Shown: in pieces, positions 8,557 to 17,793 of the stretch | How the letters are laid out: each line of letters begins with the position of its first letter | How positions within the stretch are numbered: the stretch's first letter is position 1 | Assembly: GCF_016907455.1 (NCBI RefSeq) | Contig: NZ_JAFBCB010000001.1 | Span: 3,472,001 to 3,536,000, forward strand | Origin: Brachybacterium muris | Lineage (GTDB): Bacteria > Actinomycetota > Actinomycetes > Actinomycetales > Dermabacteraceae | DNA length: 64,000 bases | Direction of reading: 5' to 3' | Notes under the pieces: model-generated | The model's input: the letters and a program-made list of their open reading frames with translations, nothing else | Databases searched by the model: none | Told to the model about the DNA's origin: nothing | Made by a program: the position numbers and the translations under genes

Positions 8557-10293
8557 ATGACGCAGAAGCGAGGACTCGGTCGAGGACTCGGTGCGCTGAT
8601 CCCCGGTGCCGGCACTGCCCCGGCCACCGGCCAGGACCTGCGCACCCGATCGCATCCTCGCACCTCCCCGGAGGCCGGGGAGAAGGGCGCCTCGAGCCGT
8701 CCGGTGGACATGTTCTTCTCCGGCGATCCGGTGCAGGCCGATGAGCAGCGCCCGCAGCGGGACCGTGCCTCGAAGCAGGACATCGCCGGTGAGATGGCCC
8801 GTGCTGCTGCCGAACGGCGTGGTCGTGCAGGGGTGGGCACGGGGCGCGCCAGCACGGCGAAGGCCCCGACGGCTGCGAAGGCCACTGCCGCGAAGGCCAC
8901 CGCTGCGAAGGCTGCGACGGGGAAGGGCGGCGCCGCGGAGGACGCCCAGGACGCTCCGGACGCCCCGACGTCGACCACTCCCGCGAAGAAGGCACCCGCC
9001 AAGCGGACGCCTGCCAAGAAGGCTCCCGCGAAGAGCGCCCCCACCAAGAGCGCTCCGGCCAAGAGCAACCCCACGAAGAGCACCCCGGCCGAGAAGGCTG
9101 TGGCGAGGAAGCCTTCCGTGACGGAGGCCCCGGTGGAGAATGTCCCGGCGGCGGATGTCCCGGTGGCGGAGTCTCCTGCGGAGGCACCGACCGAGTCCAC
9201 TGGCCCGGTCGCCGAGAACAGTCCCGTCGTGGACGTCGAGAAGGTCACCAGCACCCCCGTCTCCGGCACGGCCGAAGCAGATACCCCTGAAGGCACCGCT
9301 TCCGAGGCAACGGCCGCCGAGCCCAGCACGCCTGCCACGTCCACAACGGAGACTTCCACGCCGGAGCCGACCCCGCAGGCCGCGCCTTCCGATCACGACG
9401 AGCTCAGCAAGCCCGAGGAGGACCCCAGGGCCGCTGTCCAGGACGGAGCCCTGCTGCCCGTCCCCGGCGCGGAGTTCGCCGAGGTCCCGATCCATGAGAT
9501 CCGCGAGAACCCGCGCAACCCGCGCACCATGTTCGACGAGGATGAGCTGGACGAGCTCGCCGAGTCCCTGCAGCAGGTGGGTGTGCTGCAGCCTGTGGTG
9601 GTGCGGCCGATCTCGGTCACCGAGGATGGCGAGTCCTTCGAACTGGTGATGGGTGAGCGCCGCTGGCGTGCGGCCCGCCGCGCCGGCCTGGATCGCATCC
9701 CAGCGATAATCCGTGAGACCAGCGATGACGACCTGCTGCGCGATGCCCTGCTGGAGAACCTGCACCGTTCGCAGCTGAACCCGCTGGAGGAGGCCGCTGC
9801 CTATCAGCAGCTGCTGGAGGACTTCGGGTGCACGCAGGACGAGCTGGCCGAACGCATCGGGCGCTCGCGCCCGCAGATCACGAACACCCTGCGCCTGATG
9901 CGCCTTCCCGCCCTGGTGCAGCGGCGCCTGGCCAGTGGGGCGATCAGTGCGGGCCACGCCCGTGCTCTTCTCTCGCTGGATGATCCGGCGCTGATGGAGG
10001 AGCTCGCGCAGCGGATCGTCCAGGAGGGCCTGTCCGTTCGGGCGGTGGAGAGACTCGTTGCTCGGGGAGTGCAGCCCGCTGCCGCTACCCGCACCCCGCG
10101 CCGCAGCACGTACGACCCCCACGTGGTGGATCTGACCAGTCGGCTCTCGAACCGCCTGGAGGCCCCGGTACGCATCGACGTGGGCAAGCGCAAGGGCAAG
10201 ATCACCCTGGAGTTCTCCAACCTTGAGGATCTGGAGCGACTTGTGGAACGCATCGGACTGGATCTGCCCGAAGGAACCGCTGACCATAGCTGA
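8557..10293 (+). CDS. parB: Chromosome partitioning protein ParB with long histone-H1-like linker
   Basis: ParB is a CTP-dependent DNA clamp that loads at parS and spreads. Starting at ATG 8557 (GGAAGGA upstream) it has 578 residues, against roughly 330-400 in most bacteria. The conserved N-terminal MTQKRGLGRGLGALIPG is the ParA-interacting segment. The ParB/Srx core follows at about 310-410, with the CTP-binding motifs GERRWRAARR and ENLHRSQLNPLEEA, then the helix-turn-helix parS reader (QDELAERIGRSRPQITNTLRL) and a C-terminal dimerisation domain. Between residues ~95 and ~300 lies a disordered insert: first Lys/Ala/Pro-rich with ten-residue repeats of the type TPAKKAPAKS, then acidic and Thr/Pro-rich. 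parS-like sites lie just downstream. Confidence 0.96.
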   Translation: MTQKRGLGRGLGALIPGAGTAPATGQDLRTRSHPRTSPEAGEKGASSRPVDMFFSGDPVQADEQRPQRDRASKQDIAGEMARAAAERRGRAGVGTGRASTAKAPTAAKATAAKATAAKAATGKGGAAEDAQDAPDAPTSTTPAKKAPAKRTPAKKAPAKSAPTKSAPAKSNPTKSTPAEKAVARKPSVTEAPVENVPAADVPVAESPAEAPTESTGPVAENSPVVDVEKVTSTPVSGTAEADTPEGTASEATAAEPSTPATSTTETSTPEPTPQAAPSDHDELSKPEEDPRAAVQDGALLPVPGAEFAEVPIHEIRENPRNPRTMFDEDELDELAESLQQVGVLQPVVVRPISVTEDGESFELVMGERRWRAARRAGLDRIPAIIRETSDDDLLRDALLENLHRSQLNPLEEAAAYQQLLEDFGCTQDELAERIGRSRPQITNTLRLMRLPALVQRRLASGAISAGHARALLSLDDPALMEELAQRIVQEGLSVRAVERLVARGVQPAAATRTPRRSTYDPHVVDLTSRLSNRLEAPVRIDVGKRKGKITLEFSNLEDLERLVERIGLDLPEGTADHS

Positions 10294-10502
10294 GGTTTCA
10301 CAGGACCGGGTGGTCGTACCTGCTGGACGGCGACAGAGAGCGCGAACTCTTCATTGGGGAGCGGTACTGCCGTGCCGTTGTGAGCATCTATGCGAGTGAC
10401 TGCATATGCTTGCATCATCTTCCGTCATTGGTTGGTTGGATGCTCTTCCCCACCGCTGGTCCCACTCGTGACGGGCCGAGGGCGCCTGGTCCGTATCGCC
10501 CA
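10294..10502. other. Remnant of parB downstream intergenic DNA
   Basis: This 209-bp stretch lies between the parB stop and the left end of the first IS21 copy. I see no gene in it. One very weak parS-like fragment (GGTTTCACAGG) directly follows the parB stop. Its last four bases, CCCA (10499-10502), are the target duplication of the IS. Confidence 0.5.
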
Positions 10503-10615
10503 TGAGTATTCGTAGTCGTGGGAGCCACCGAATCTTGCTCTTGGGGACCGCCGATCGTGCCGACGGGGGCCAGTAGCCGCCGCGGTGGGGACCACTGGCT
10601 CCCGCCGGCATCGGG

Positions 10616-11362
10616 TCACTGGGGCAGTGCGGTGTGTTCTCGCATGTTCCTGTCGCCGGTGTCGATCCAGATTGTGTTGTGCACGATGCGGTCCATGATC
10701 GCATCGGCGTGGACTGCTCCACCGAGCCGGGCGTGCCAGTCCTTCTTCGGGTACTGGGTGCAGAACACGGTCGAGCCGGTGTCATAGCGGCGCTCGAGCA
10801 GTTCCAGCAGCATCGAACGCATTCCCTCGTCAGGATGGTCCAGCAGCCACTCGTCGATCACCAGCAGCGAGAACGTGGAGTACTTCCGCAGGAACTTCGT
10901 CTGGCCCTGCGGCTTGTCCTTTGCCAGGGCCCAGGCCTCTTCGAGGTCGGGCATTCGGATGTAGTGGGCTCGGAGCCGGTGCTGGCAGGCCTGCTTCGCC
11001 AGCGCGCAGCCGAGGTAGGACTTCCCTGAGCCGGTGAAGCCCTGGAAGACCACGTTCTGTTGCCGCTGGATGAAGGAGCAGGTTGCCAGTTGCGCGATCA
11101 CGTTCCGGTTCAGTCCCCGTTCCTCGACCAGATCCAGCCGCCGCAGGTCCGCTCCGGGATAACGCAGCCCCGCCCGGCGGATCAGACCCTCGACCTTTCC
11201 ATGATTGAAGATGGAATGCGCCTCGTCCACGATCAGCTGGAGCCGTTCCTGGAACGACATCCCCAGCACGTGAGCCTCATCCTGGGCATCGATCGCGTCC
11301 AGCAGCGCGGTCGCGCCCATCTCGCGCAGCTTCCGCTTCGTGTCGTTATCGATCACGCTCAC
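10616..11362 (-). CDS. istB: IS21-family helper ATPase IstB (copy 1)
   Basis: IstB is the AAA+ ATPase that assists IstA in target choice and strand transfer. From GTG 11362 the protein has 248 residues, with Walker A GFTGSGKS at residues 108-115 and Walker B LLVIDEW near 166-172. Its start codon overlaps the istA stop as GTGA, the usual IS21 coupling. The gene is convergent with parB and ends 323 bp from it. Confidence 0.94.
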   Translation of the reverse strand: MSVIDNDTKRKLREMGATALLDAIDAQDEAHVLGMSFQERLQLIVDEAHSIFNHGKVEGLIRRAGLRYPGADLRRLDLVEERGLNRNVIAQLATCSFIQRQQNVVFQGFTGSGKSYLGCALAKQACQHRLRAHYIRMPDLEEAWALAKDKPQGQTKFLRKYSTFSLLVIDEWLLDHPDEGMRSMLLELLERRYDTGSTVFCTQYPKKDWHARLGGAVHADAIMDRIVHNTIWIDTGDRNMREHTALPQ

Positions 11363-12921
11363 CGGACACCTCCGGCGTAGTAGTCGGCGCCACGGACGTA
11401 TCCGCCGTCTTCCGCGGGTTCCTCGCGGGGTGGACGCAGGGCGGCGACCTTGTCCTGCCCGGTGGCCAAGATCGGGTGCAGATGCGCATAGCGCGGTGAA
11501 CGGACCCGTCCCGTCAGCGCGAGTGCGCAGGCCGCCTCGACCCGATCTACGGAGAAGCGGCGAGAGAGCCGTAGCACCGCCAACGCGGGATCCAGGCCCT
11601 GTTCCACGATCGGCACGGACTCGAAGATCCGCTGGATCACGATCACCGTGGCCGGCCCGACCCGATCTGCCCACGCCCGCACCCTCTGCGCGTCCCAGGC
11701 CTGGAAACGCTCGCCCGCAGGTAGGTCCGCGTCGTTGGTGCGGTACTCATTGCTCGCGGTCTCCGGGAGCAGCAGGTGACTGGTCAGTCGCTGGCTGCCC
11801 TGATAGATCTCCAGCGTCCGGGCCGTGATGCGCAGATCGACCTTCGCGCCGATGTGCGCGAACGGCGCGGAGTAGAAGTTCCGCGCGAACGTGACGTGCC
11901 CGTTCCTGCCCACTCGTCGTCCGTAGTGCCATGTCGAGATCTCGTAGGGCACCGCCGGCAGCGGCGTCAGCAGCGGCCGCTCCTCCGCGTCGAACACGCT
12001 GGCGCGGGATCCGGGCCGCTTCTGGAACGGCTCCGCGTTATAGGCCTCCATCCGCTGCCCGATGGCGGCTGCAAGTTCGGGCAGGGACGTGAATCGCTGA
12101 TCCCGCAGCCCGGCGATGACCCAGGTCGCGACGTGCGCGACGGTGTTCTCCACGCTCGCCTTGTCTTTCGGTTTCCGCACCCTCCCCGGGAGCACCGCCG
12201 CCGAGTAATGCGCTGCCATCTCGCGATACGCATCGTTCAGGACGATCTCGCCCTCGCGGGGGTGCTTCACCACACCGGTCTTGAGGTTGTCCGGAACGAT
12301 CCTCGGGACCGTCCCGCCCAGCGCCTCGAACATCGCTACGTGCGCTCGCAGCCAGGACTCCTGGCGCATATCCAGCGCCGGGAAGCAGAACGCGTAACGA
12401 GAAAAAGGCAGGCAGGCAACGAACAAGAACACCTTCGAGACCTCGCCGGTGACCGGATCGGCCAGCTCCATCGTGGGGCCGGACCAGTCGACCTCCACGC
12501 TCTGGCCGGCCTTGTGACCGACTCTCGAAGCGGCACCGGTGACCATGACGTGGTGCTGGTAGGTGCGGCAAAACCGGTCATACCCCATCGCCGGATCCCC
12601 AGCCGCCGTGGTCGCGTCGAAGTACTCGCCGTGCAACAGCTTCAGCGTCACGCCGACCCTGGCCATCTCTCGATGGACCTGTTCCCAGTCCGGCTGTGCG
12701 AACACGCTCTCGTGCTCGCCCCGGCCCGGGAACAACCGGGCATACACCTGCTCATCGGCGACGTCCGCGATATCGCCCCACCCGATCCCTGCAGCGTCAG
12801 CGGCCTCGAACACCGCCCTCACGGACTTGCGGGACATGCCCTGCGAGGACGAAATCGCTCGCCCCGACAGACCTTCTGCGCGCAGCTGGAGCACCAGCTT
12901 CGCCCTGATCTTCCGTACCAT
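11359..12921 (-). CDS. istA: IS21-family transposase IstA (copy 1)
   Basis: A 520-residue DDE transposase. The N-terminal helix-turn-helix (LQLRAEGLSGRAISSSQGMS) would bind the IS ends. The rve/RNase H-like core carries D145 (in VEVDWSG), D211 (in VPDNLKTGV) and E258 (in KASVENTV), the expected catalytic triad, and a C-terminal beta-barrel region follows. AAGGAG lies upstream of the ATG. The reading frame is intact, so the element is probably still active. The protein is identical to that of copy 2. Confidence 0.95.
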   Translation of the reverse strand: MVRKIRAKLVLQLRAEGLSGRAISSSQGMSRKSVRAVFEAADAAGIGWGDIADVADEQVYARLFPGRGEHESVFAQPDWEQVHREMARVGVTLKLLHGEYFDATTAAGDPAMGYDRFCRTYQHHVMVTGAASRVGHKAGQSVEVDWSGPTMELADPVTGEVSKVFLFVACLPFSRYAFCFPALDMRQESWLRAHVAMFEALGGTVPRIVPDNLKTGVVKHPREGEIVLNDAYREMAAHYSAAVLPGRVRKPKDKASVENTVAHVATWVIAGLRDQRFTSLPELAAAIGQRMEAYNAEPFQKRPGSRASVFDAEERPLLTPLPAVPYEISTWHYGRRVGRNGHVTFARNFYSAPFAHIGAKVDLRITARTLEIYQGSQRLTSHLLLPETASNEYRTNDADLPAGERFQAWDAQRVRAWADRVGPATVIVIQRIFESVPIVEQGLDPALAVLRLSRRFSVDRVEAACALALTGRVRSPRYAHLHPILATGQDKVAALRPPREEPAEDGGYVRGADYYAGGVR

Positions 12922-13083
12922 TCCAGATTGCTCCTTCCGCCGCGTGCCCTATACACACGGCGGAAGGAGCGTAGACAGAGCGGCCCCAACGACACCACTG
13001 GTGGTCCCGAACGACGCCACCGCTACGGCAGCGACGTGGCACCCGAACCCTCGATCAGCGGACCCCAGCGAGGCGAATATTCA

Positions 13084-13948
13084 CCCATGGAGAGCGGGAC
13101 TCGGCATAGTAGTACGAGCCTGCCTCGCCTATGCTCTGATCCCCGTCCGCTGATTGAGTCCCCTGGTGTTTCCCATCGAACGGCAGCATGGCTTCCGGAG
13201 CGTGATCCACGAATGTGCACAAGTGTGTGGATGAGTGAAGGATCTGCTGTTCAGAGGTGGAAACTGAGTCACCGCCCCACCTGACCAGGCCGCACCGTGA
13301 TCGGGTAGGGACGCTGGGGTTGGTCTGAAGGGTGGGGTCGTCAGTACGCGCGTTTCACATGGAACTTTCGCAGCGGGGTTCTCACGTTTCATGTGGGATC
13401 GTTCCCGCCGGGGTTCATGTTTCACGTGAAGCCCAGTGATAAAGTCCCCCGTTACGACCAGTCGGCACGTGAGCCAGCGCCGCCCTGTACCGAGTTGTTT
13501 CCCGTGAAACCGGCGGAACACATCAACCCAAAGGTGGGCTACGAGGCTCTGACTGGCAGCGGTGATGTCTGATCCGGAGCAATTGCCCTGGCGTTCTCAG
13601 CCGTAGACGAGGCCCGGACGTCGAGCTGCCGATGGAGCACCCGGTTCCCAGAGAGAACTCGCGTTTCACGTGCAACGTCGTTCAGGCGGCAACATGTCGG
13701 AATGATGCCGGCCTTTGCTGCACTCATTCCAGAGTGCCCAACCAAGTTTTGCCCGTAGAGATTTACGTGAAACCAAGCTGGTTACGATCCTGGAGGGGTG
13801 CCGACAGTCAGGACTGGACCCCTCCCCGTGAGAGATCGGGTAGGGCACATGTTTCCCGTGAAACGATCATCCCTTAGGTCATCCATCCCCTTGAGTGAGG
13901 GCTGCTGGCGTACCAGTGGATTCCTACGATCTCGGAGCTGCGGGTCGT
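13084..13948. other. Segment between the two inverted IS21 copies
   Basis: 865 bp flanked by 2.58-kb inverted repeats. No convincing gene: ORFs here have no ribosome-binding sites and biased composition. It carries seven parS-like sites (see 13351-13865) and two near-consensus DnaA boxes, TGTGCACAA (13214-13222) and TGTGGATGA (13226-13234). The first four bases (CCCA) and last four (TCGT) are target duplications of the neighbouring elements. Homologous recombination between the IS copies would invert this segment. Confidence 0.7.
13351..13865. promoter_or_regulatory. parS-like array, part 1 (between the IS copies)
   Basis: Matches to the bacterial parS consensus TGTTTCACGTGAAACA, with my count of identical positions: 13351-13366 (12/16), 13385-13400 (10/16, doubtful), 13418-13433 (14/16), 13496-13511 (14/16, CCCGTG centre), 13662-13677 (13/16), 13759-13774 (12/16) and 13850-13865 (14/16, CCCGTG centre). 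All are near-palindromic. ParB-binding is inferred from the consensus and from the intact parB just upstream; occupancy of individual weaker sites is uncertain. Confidence 0.8.
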
Positions 13949-14110
13949 TGAATATTCGCCTCGCTGGGGTCCGCTGATCGAGGGTTCGGGTGCCACGTCG
14001 CTGCCGTAGCGGTGGCGTCGTTCGGGACCACCAGTGGTGTCGTTGGGGCCGCTCTGTCTACGCTCCTTCCGCCGTGTGTATAGGGCACGCGGCGGAAGGA
14101 GCAATCTGGA

Positions 14111-15673
14111 ATGGTACGGAAGATCAGGGCGAAGCTGGTGCTCCAGCTGCGCGCAGAAGGTCTGTCGGGGCGAGCGATTTCGTCCTCGCAGGGCATGTCC
14201 CGCAAGTCCGTGAGGGCGGTGTTCGAGGCCGCTGACGCTGCAGGGATCGGGTGGGGCGATATCGCGGACGTCGCCGATGAGCAGGTGTATGCCCGGTTGT
14301 TCCCGGGCCGGGGCGAGCACGAGAGCGTGTTCGCACAGCCGGACTGGGAACAGGTCCATCGAGAGATGGCCAGGGTCGGCGTGACGCTGAAGCTGTTGCA
14401 CGGCGAGTACTTCGACGCGACCACGGCGGCTGGGGATCCGGCGATGGGGTATGACCGGTTTTGCCGCACCTACCAGCACCACGTCATGGTCACCGGTGCC
14501 GCTTCGAGAGTCGGTCACAAGGCCGGCCAGAGCGTGGAGGTCGACTGGTCCGGCCCCACGATGGAGCTGGCCGATCCGGTCACCGGCGAGGTCTCGAAGG
14601 TGTTCTTGTTCGTTGCCTGCCTGCCTTTTTCTCGTTACGCGTTCTGCTTCCCGGCGCTGGATATGCGCCAGGAGTCCTGGCTGCGAGCGCACGTAGCGAT
14701 GTTCGAGGCGCTGGGCGGGACGGTCCCGAGGATCGTTCCGGACAACCTCAAGACCGGTGTGGTGAAGCACCCCCGCGAGGGCGAGATCGTCCTGAACGAT
14801 GCGTATCGCGAGATGGCAGCGCATTACTCGGCGGCGGTGCTCCCGGGGAGGGTGCGGAAACCGAAAGACAAGGCGAGCGTGGAGAACACCGTCGCGCACG
14901 TCGCGACCTGGGTCATCGCCGGGCTGCGGGATCAGCGATTCACGTCCCTGCCCGAACTTGCAGCCGCCATCGGGCAGCGGATGGAGGCCTATAACGCGGA
15001 GCCGTTCCAGAAGCGGCCCGGATCCCGCGCCAGCGTGTTCGACGCGGAGGAGCGGCCGCTGCTGACGCCGCTGCCGGCGGTGCCCTACGAGATCTCGACA
15101 TGGCACTACGGACGACGAGTGGGCAGGAACGGGCACGTCACGTTCGCGCGGAACTTCTACTCCGCGCCGTTCGCGCACATCGGCGCGAAGGTCGATCTGC
15201 GCATCACGGCCCGGACGCTGGAGATCTATCAGGGCAGCCAGCGACTGACCAGTCACCTGCTGCTCCCGGAGACCGCGAGCAATGAGTACCGCACCAACGA
15301 CGCGGACCTACCTGCGGGCGAGCGTTTCCAGGCCTGGGACGCGCAGAGGGTGCGGGCGTGGGCAGATCGGGTCGGGCCGGCCACGGTGATCGTGATCCAG
15401 CGGATCTTCGAGTCCGTGCCGATCGTGGAACAGGGCCTGGATCCCGCGTTGGCGGTGCTACGGCTCTCTCGCCGCTTCTCCGTAGATCGGGTCGAGGCGG
15501 CCTGCGCACTCGCGCTGACGGGACGGGTCCGTTCACCGCGCTATGCGCATCTGCACCCGATCTTGGCCACCGGGCAGGACAAGGTCGCCGCCCTGCGTCC
15601 ACCCCGCGAGGAACCCGCGGAAGACGGCGGATACGTCCGTGGCGCCGACTACTACGCCGGAGGTGTCCGGTGA
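14111..15673 (+). CDS. istA: IS21-family transposase IstA (copy 2)
   Basis: The 520-residue protein is identical to the copy 1 transposase, with the DDE triad D145, D211, E258 and an N-terminal helix-turn-helix. The start at 14111 follows an AAGGAG site. The stop overlaps the GTG start of istB. Reads rightwards, away from the inter-IS segment. Confidence 0.95.
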   Translation: MVRKIRAKLVLQLRAEGLSGRAISSSQGMSRKSVRAVFEAADAAGIGWGDIADVADEQVYARLFPGRGEHESVFAQPDWEQVHREMARVGVTLKLLHGEYFDATTAAGDPAMGYDRFCRTYQHHVMVTGAASRVGHKAGQSVEVDWSGPTMELADPVTGEVSKVFLFVACLPFSRYAFCFPALDMRQESWLRAHVAMFEALGGTVPRIVPDNLKTGVVKHPREGEIVLNDAYREMAAHYSAAVLPGRVRKPKDKASVENTVAHVATWVIAGLRDQRFTSLPELAAAIGQRMEAYNAEPFQKRPGSRASVFDAEERPLLTPLPAVPYEISTWHYGRRVGRNGHVTFARNFYSAPFAHIGAKVDLRITARTLEIYQGSQRLTSHLLLPETASNEYRTNDADLPAGERFQAWDAQRVRAWADRVGPATVIVIQRIFESVPIVEQGLDPALAVLRLSRRFSVDRVEAACALALTGRVRSPRYAHLHPILATGQDKVAALRPPREEPAEDGGYVRGADYYAGGVR

Positions 15674-16416
15674 GCGTGATCGATAACGACACGAAGCGGA
15701 AGCTGCGCGAGATGGGCGCGACCGCGCTGCTGGACGCGATCGATGCCCAGGATGAGGCTCACGTGCTGGGGATGTCGTTCCAGGAACGGCTCCAGCTGAT
15801 CGTGGACGAGGCGCATTCCATCTTCAATCATGGAAAGGTCGAGGGTCTGATCCGCCGGGCGGGGCTGCGTTATCCCGGAGCGGACCTGCGGCGGCTGGAT
15901 CTGGTCGAGGAACGGGGACTGAACCGGAACGTGATCGCGCAACTGGCAACCTGCTCCTTCATCCAGCGGCAACAGAACGTGGTCTTCCAGGGCTTCACCG
16001 GCTCAGGGAAGTCCTACCTCGGCTGCGCGCTGGCGAAGCAGGCCTGCCAGCACCGGCTCCGAGCCCACTACATCCGAATGCCCGACCTCGAAGAGGCCTG
16101 GGCCCTGGCAAAGGACAAGCCGCAGGGCCAGACGAAGTTCCTGCGGAAGTACTCCACGTTCTCGCTGCTGGTGATCGACGAGTGGCTGCTGGACCATCCT
16201 GACGAGGGAATGCGTTCGATGCTGCTGGAACTGCTCGAGCGCCGCTATGACACCGGCTCGACCGTGTTCTGCACCCAGTACCCGAAGAAGGACTGGCACG
16301 CCCGGCTCGGTGGAGCAGTCCACGCCGATGCGATCATGGACCGCATCGTGCACAACACAATCTGGATCGACACCGGCGACAGGAACATGCGAGAACACAC
16401 CGCACTGCCCCAGTGA
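15670..16416 (+). CDS. istB: IS21-family helper ATPase IstB (copy 2)
   Basis: A 248-residue AAA+ ATPase identical to copy 1, with Walker A GFTGSGKS and Walker B LLVIDEW. The GTG start at 15670 overlaps the istA stop. An in-frame extension upstream to 15358 lies entirely inside istA and is not a likely start. Confidence 0.94.
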   Translation: MSVIDNDTKRKLREMGATALLDAIDAQDEAHVLGMSFQERLQLIVDEAHSIFNHGKVEGLIRRAGLRYPGADLRRLDLVEERGLNRNVIAQLATCSFIQRQQNVVFQGFTGSGKSYLGCALAKQACQHRLRAHYIRMPDLEEAWALAKDKPQGQTKFLRKYSTFSLLVIDEWLLDHPDEGMRSMLLELLERRYDTGSTVFCTQYPKKDWHARLGGAVHADAIMDRIVHNTIWIDTGDRNMREHTALPQ

Positions 16417-16612
16417 CCCGATGCCGGCGGGAGCCAGTGGTCCCCACCGCGGCGGCTACTGGCCCCCGTCGGCACGATCGGCGGTCCCCAAGAGCAAGAT
16501 TCGGTGGCTCCCACGACTACGAATACTCATCGTTGAGCTCTAGTGCAGGGGTGAGCGGTGGAGTCCACCCCGAGGGTCCACGAATACTCTCTGAGCAGTT
16601 GCGAGGGATCAC

Positions 16613-17646
16613 TGTTTCACGTGAATCATTTCGGAGACGACAGCGGGCCTGTTGGTTTTTGTAGCCATGGGGATGCGCGGGCCGGTGTGTTCACACAGTC
16701 GGTGGTGAGCGCGCTGCACGCGAACTCCTCCGCCCTGACGTGCGGCGTTAAGTGAGTTCAGGGCCGAGCAGTCGCTGGAGGGCAAAGTGTGGTGTGGTGT
16801 GGGCAGCCGGCCACAGGATGAAGCCCGTGGTGCGCACGGCAATTATGGCCCACATCGGGTTCACGTGAAACGTTCGATGCTTCCTAATCACCCGTGATGC
16901 GATACCCGAACTCGGGGATGACTGCAGTTGTCGACTGACTGACCCTGAGCACCTGGACCCGCCGCGCAGGATCGTAGACCCAGATTGTTAGATGGGTGGG
17001 TGGGAGGCTGGATGCTTCACGTGAAACGTGCACTCTCGCGTCCGAGGGACCTTGGTGCTGTGTCGCGGCGATGATTCCCCTACGTTGCACGTGAAACAGG
17101 TAGAGGACCACTCTTAAGGTACGGCGCTGGTGATGGCCTTCAATACGTGGGTACAGACCGCCGGCCACCATGGCGTCCTGGAGGGGATCGCAGTTCCGTA
17201 CAGGGGGTCTCCGCGTACCTGTCCCCTGCGAAGCGGAGCGCACGATCGGTGATCGGCCACTGTTGAACAGGGGCGTGTTTCACGTGAAGCACTCCGCGGA
17301 TCAAAAGTAGAAGCCCGCCCTGCCCACGCCCTCGGCCGCGGACTTCTACCCGTTTCCCGTGAAACACGGCATCACAACCTGGAGCGTCTGACTACTCGAC
17401 GCAGCGCCAACTACTCACTAGGCCCGCATACGGCCTGCCCGGCAGGTTCGACGTGAAACGTCACGTGATCAGTCGCGCACTATAGGGCGCACCAGGGAGA
17501 ACCTTCGGGAGGCGCGGGTGCCGGCGCCGTACGTGAGCAGTACATGTTTAGATGCCGTTCACCTCATGGACCCCGCATGACCCAGCGGCGCCCCCTGCAA
17601 GGCGCATGGAGGCGGAGGGTGCAGCTCGATGGTTCCACGCGAAACA
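16613..17646. promoter_or_regulatory. parS-like array, part 2
   Basis: Matches to TGTTTCACGTGAAACA (identical positions out of 16): 16613-16628 (15), 16857-16872 (13), 17013-17028 (14), 17083-17098 (14), 17276-17291 (15), 17351-17366 (14, CCCGTG centre), 17445-17460 (12) and 17631-17646 (13). Nearly all keep the central (C/A)CGTG core. No 16/16 site is present in the window. Together with part 1 this gives about 14 sites of at least 12/16 in some 2 kb of unique sequence. Confidence 0.82.
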
Positions 17647-17793
17647 GCGGTGAAACGATGAATCGGCTCTCGGTCGCGCTAGGAGAGGTTAGGTACTCGC
17701 GGGGTGACCGGCACGAAAGTGTCCACGCCAGCGCTGCATGGTCAAGACGATCACGTGGACCGGAACCGTGACTCTGCACAGTGTGCGTAACTG

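Larger units (their letters stand above)
10503..13083 (-). mobile_element. IS21-family insertion sequence, copy 1
   Basis: A 2581-bp element bounded by TGAGTATTCG (left) and CGAATATTCA (right), i.e. imperfect terminal inverted repeats TGARTATTCG. The flanks carry the direct repeat CCCA (10499-10502 and 13084-13087), a 4-bp target duplication of the size typical for IS21. It contains istA and istB on the minus strand with the GTGA overlap characteristic of the family. Length, end sequences and both encoded proteins match copy 2 (13949-16529), so the copies look identical and the insertions recent. Confidence 0.95.
13949..16529 (+). mobile_element. IS21-family insertion sequence, copy 2
   Basis: A second 2581-bp copy, inverted relative to copy 1, from TGAATATTCG to CGAATACTCA. 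Its own target duplication is TCGT (13945-13948 and 16530-16533), different from the CCCA of copy 1. Each copy therefore inserted separately; the pair is not a composite transposon that moved as one unit. It splits the same non-coding, parS-rich region as copy 1. Confidence 0.95.

Noticed and set aside
13129..13521. Possible genes in the inter-IS segment
   Set aside because: Frames have no ribosome-binding site, no recognisable motif, and run through parS-like palindromes; better explained as non-coding.
10503..16529. The two IS21 copies as ends of a composite transposon carrying the 865-bp segment
   Set aside because: Each copy has its own target duplication (CCCA and TCGT) and the outermost flanks do not match each other, so they inserted separately; the inner segment holds no gene.
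16884..17367. Minus-strand small ORFs in the parS region
   Set aside because: Overlap several parS-like palindromes, unusual composition, no start signals; likely chance.
17457..17472. Another parS-like site at GTCACGTGATC
   Set aside because: Only about half of the consensus positions match and it overlaps the better site 17445-17460.
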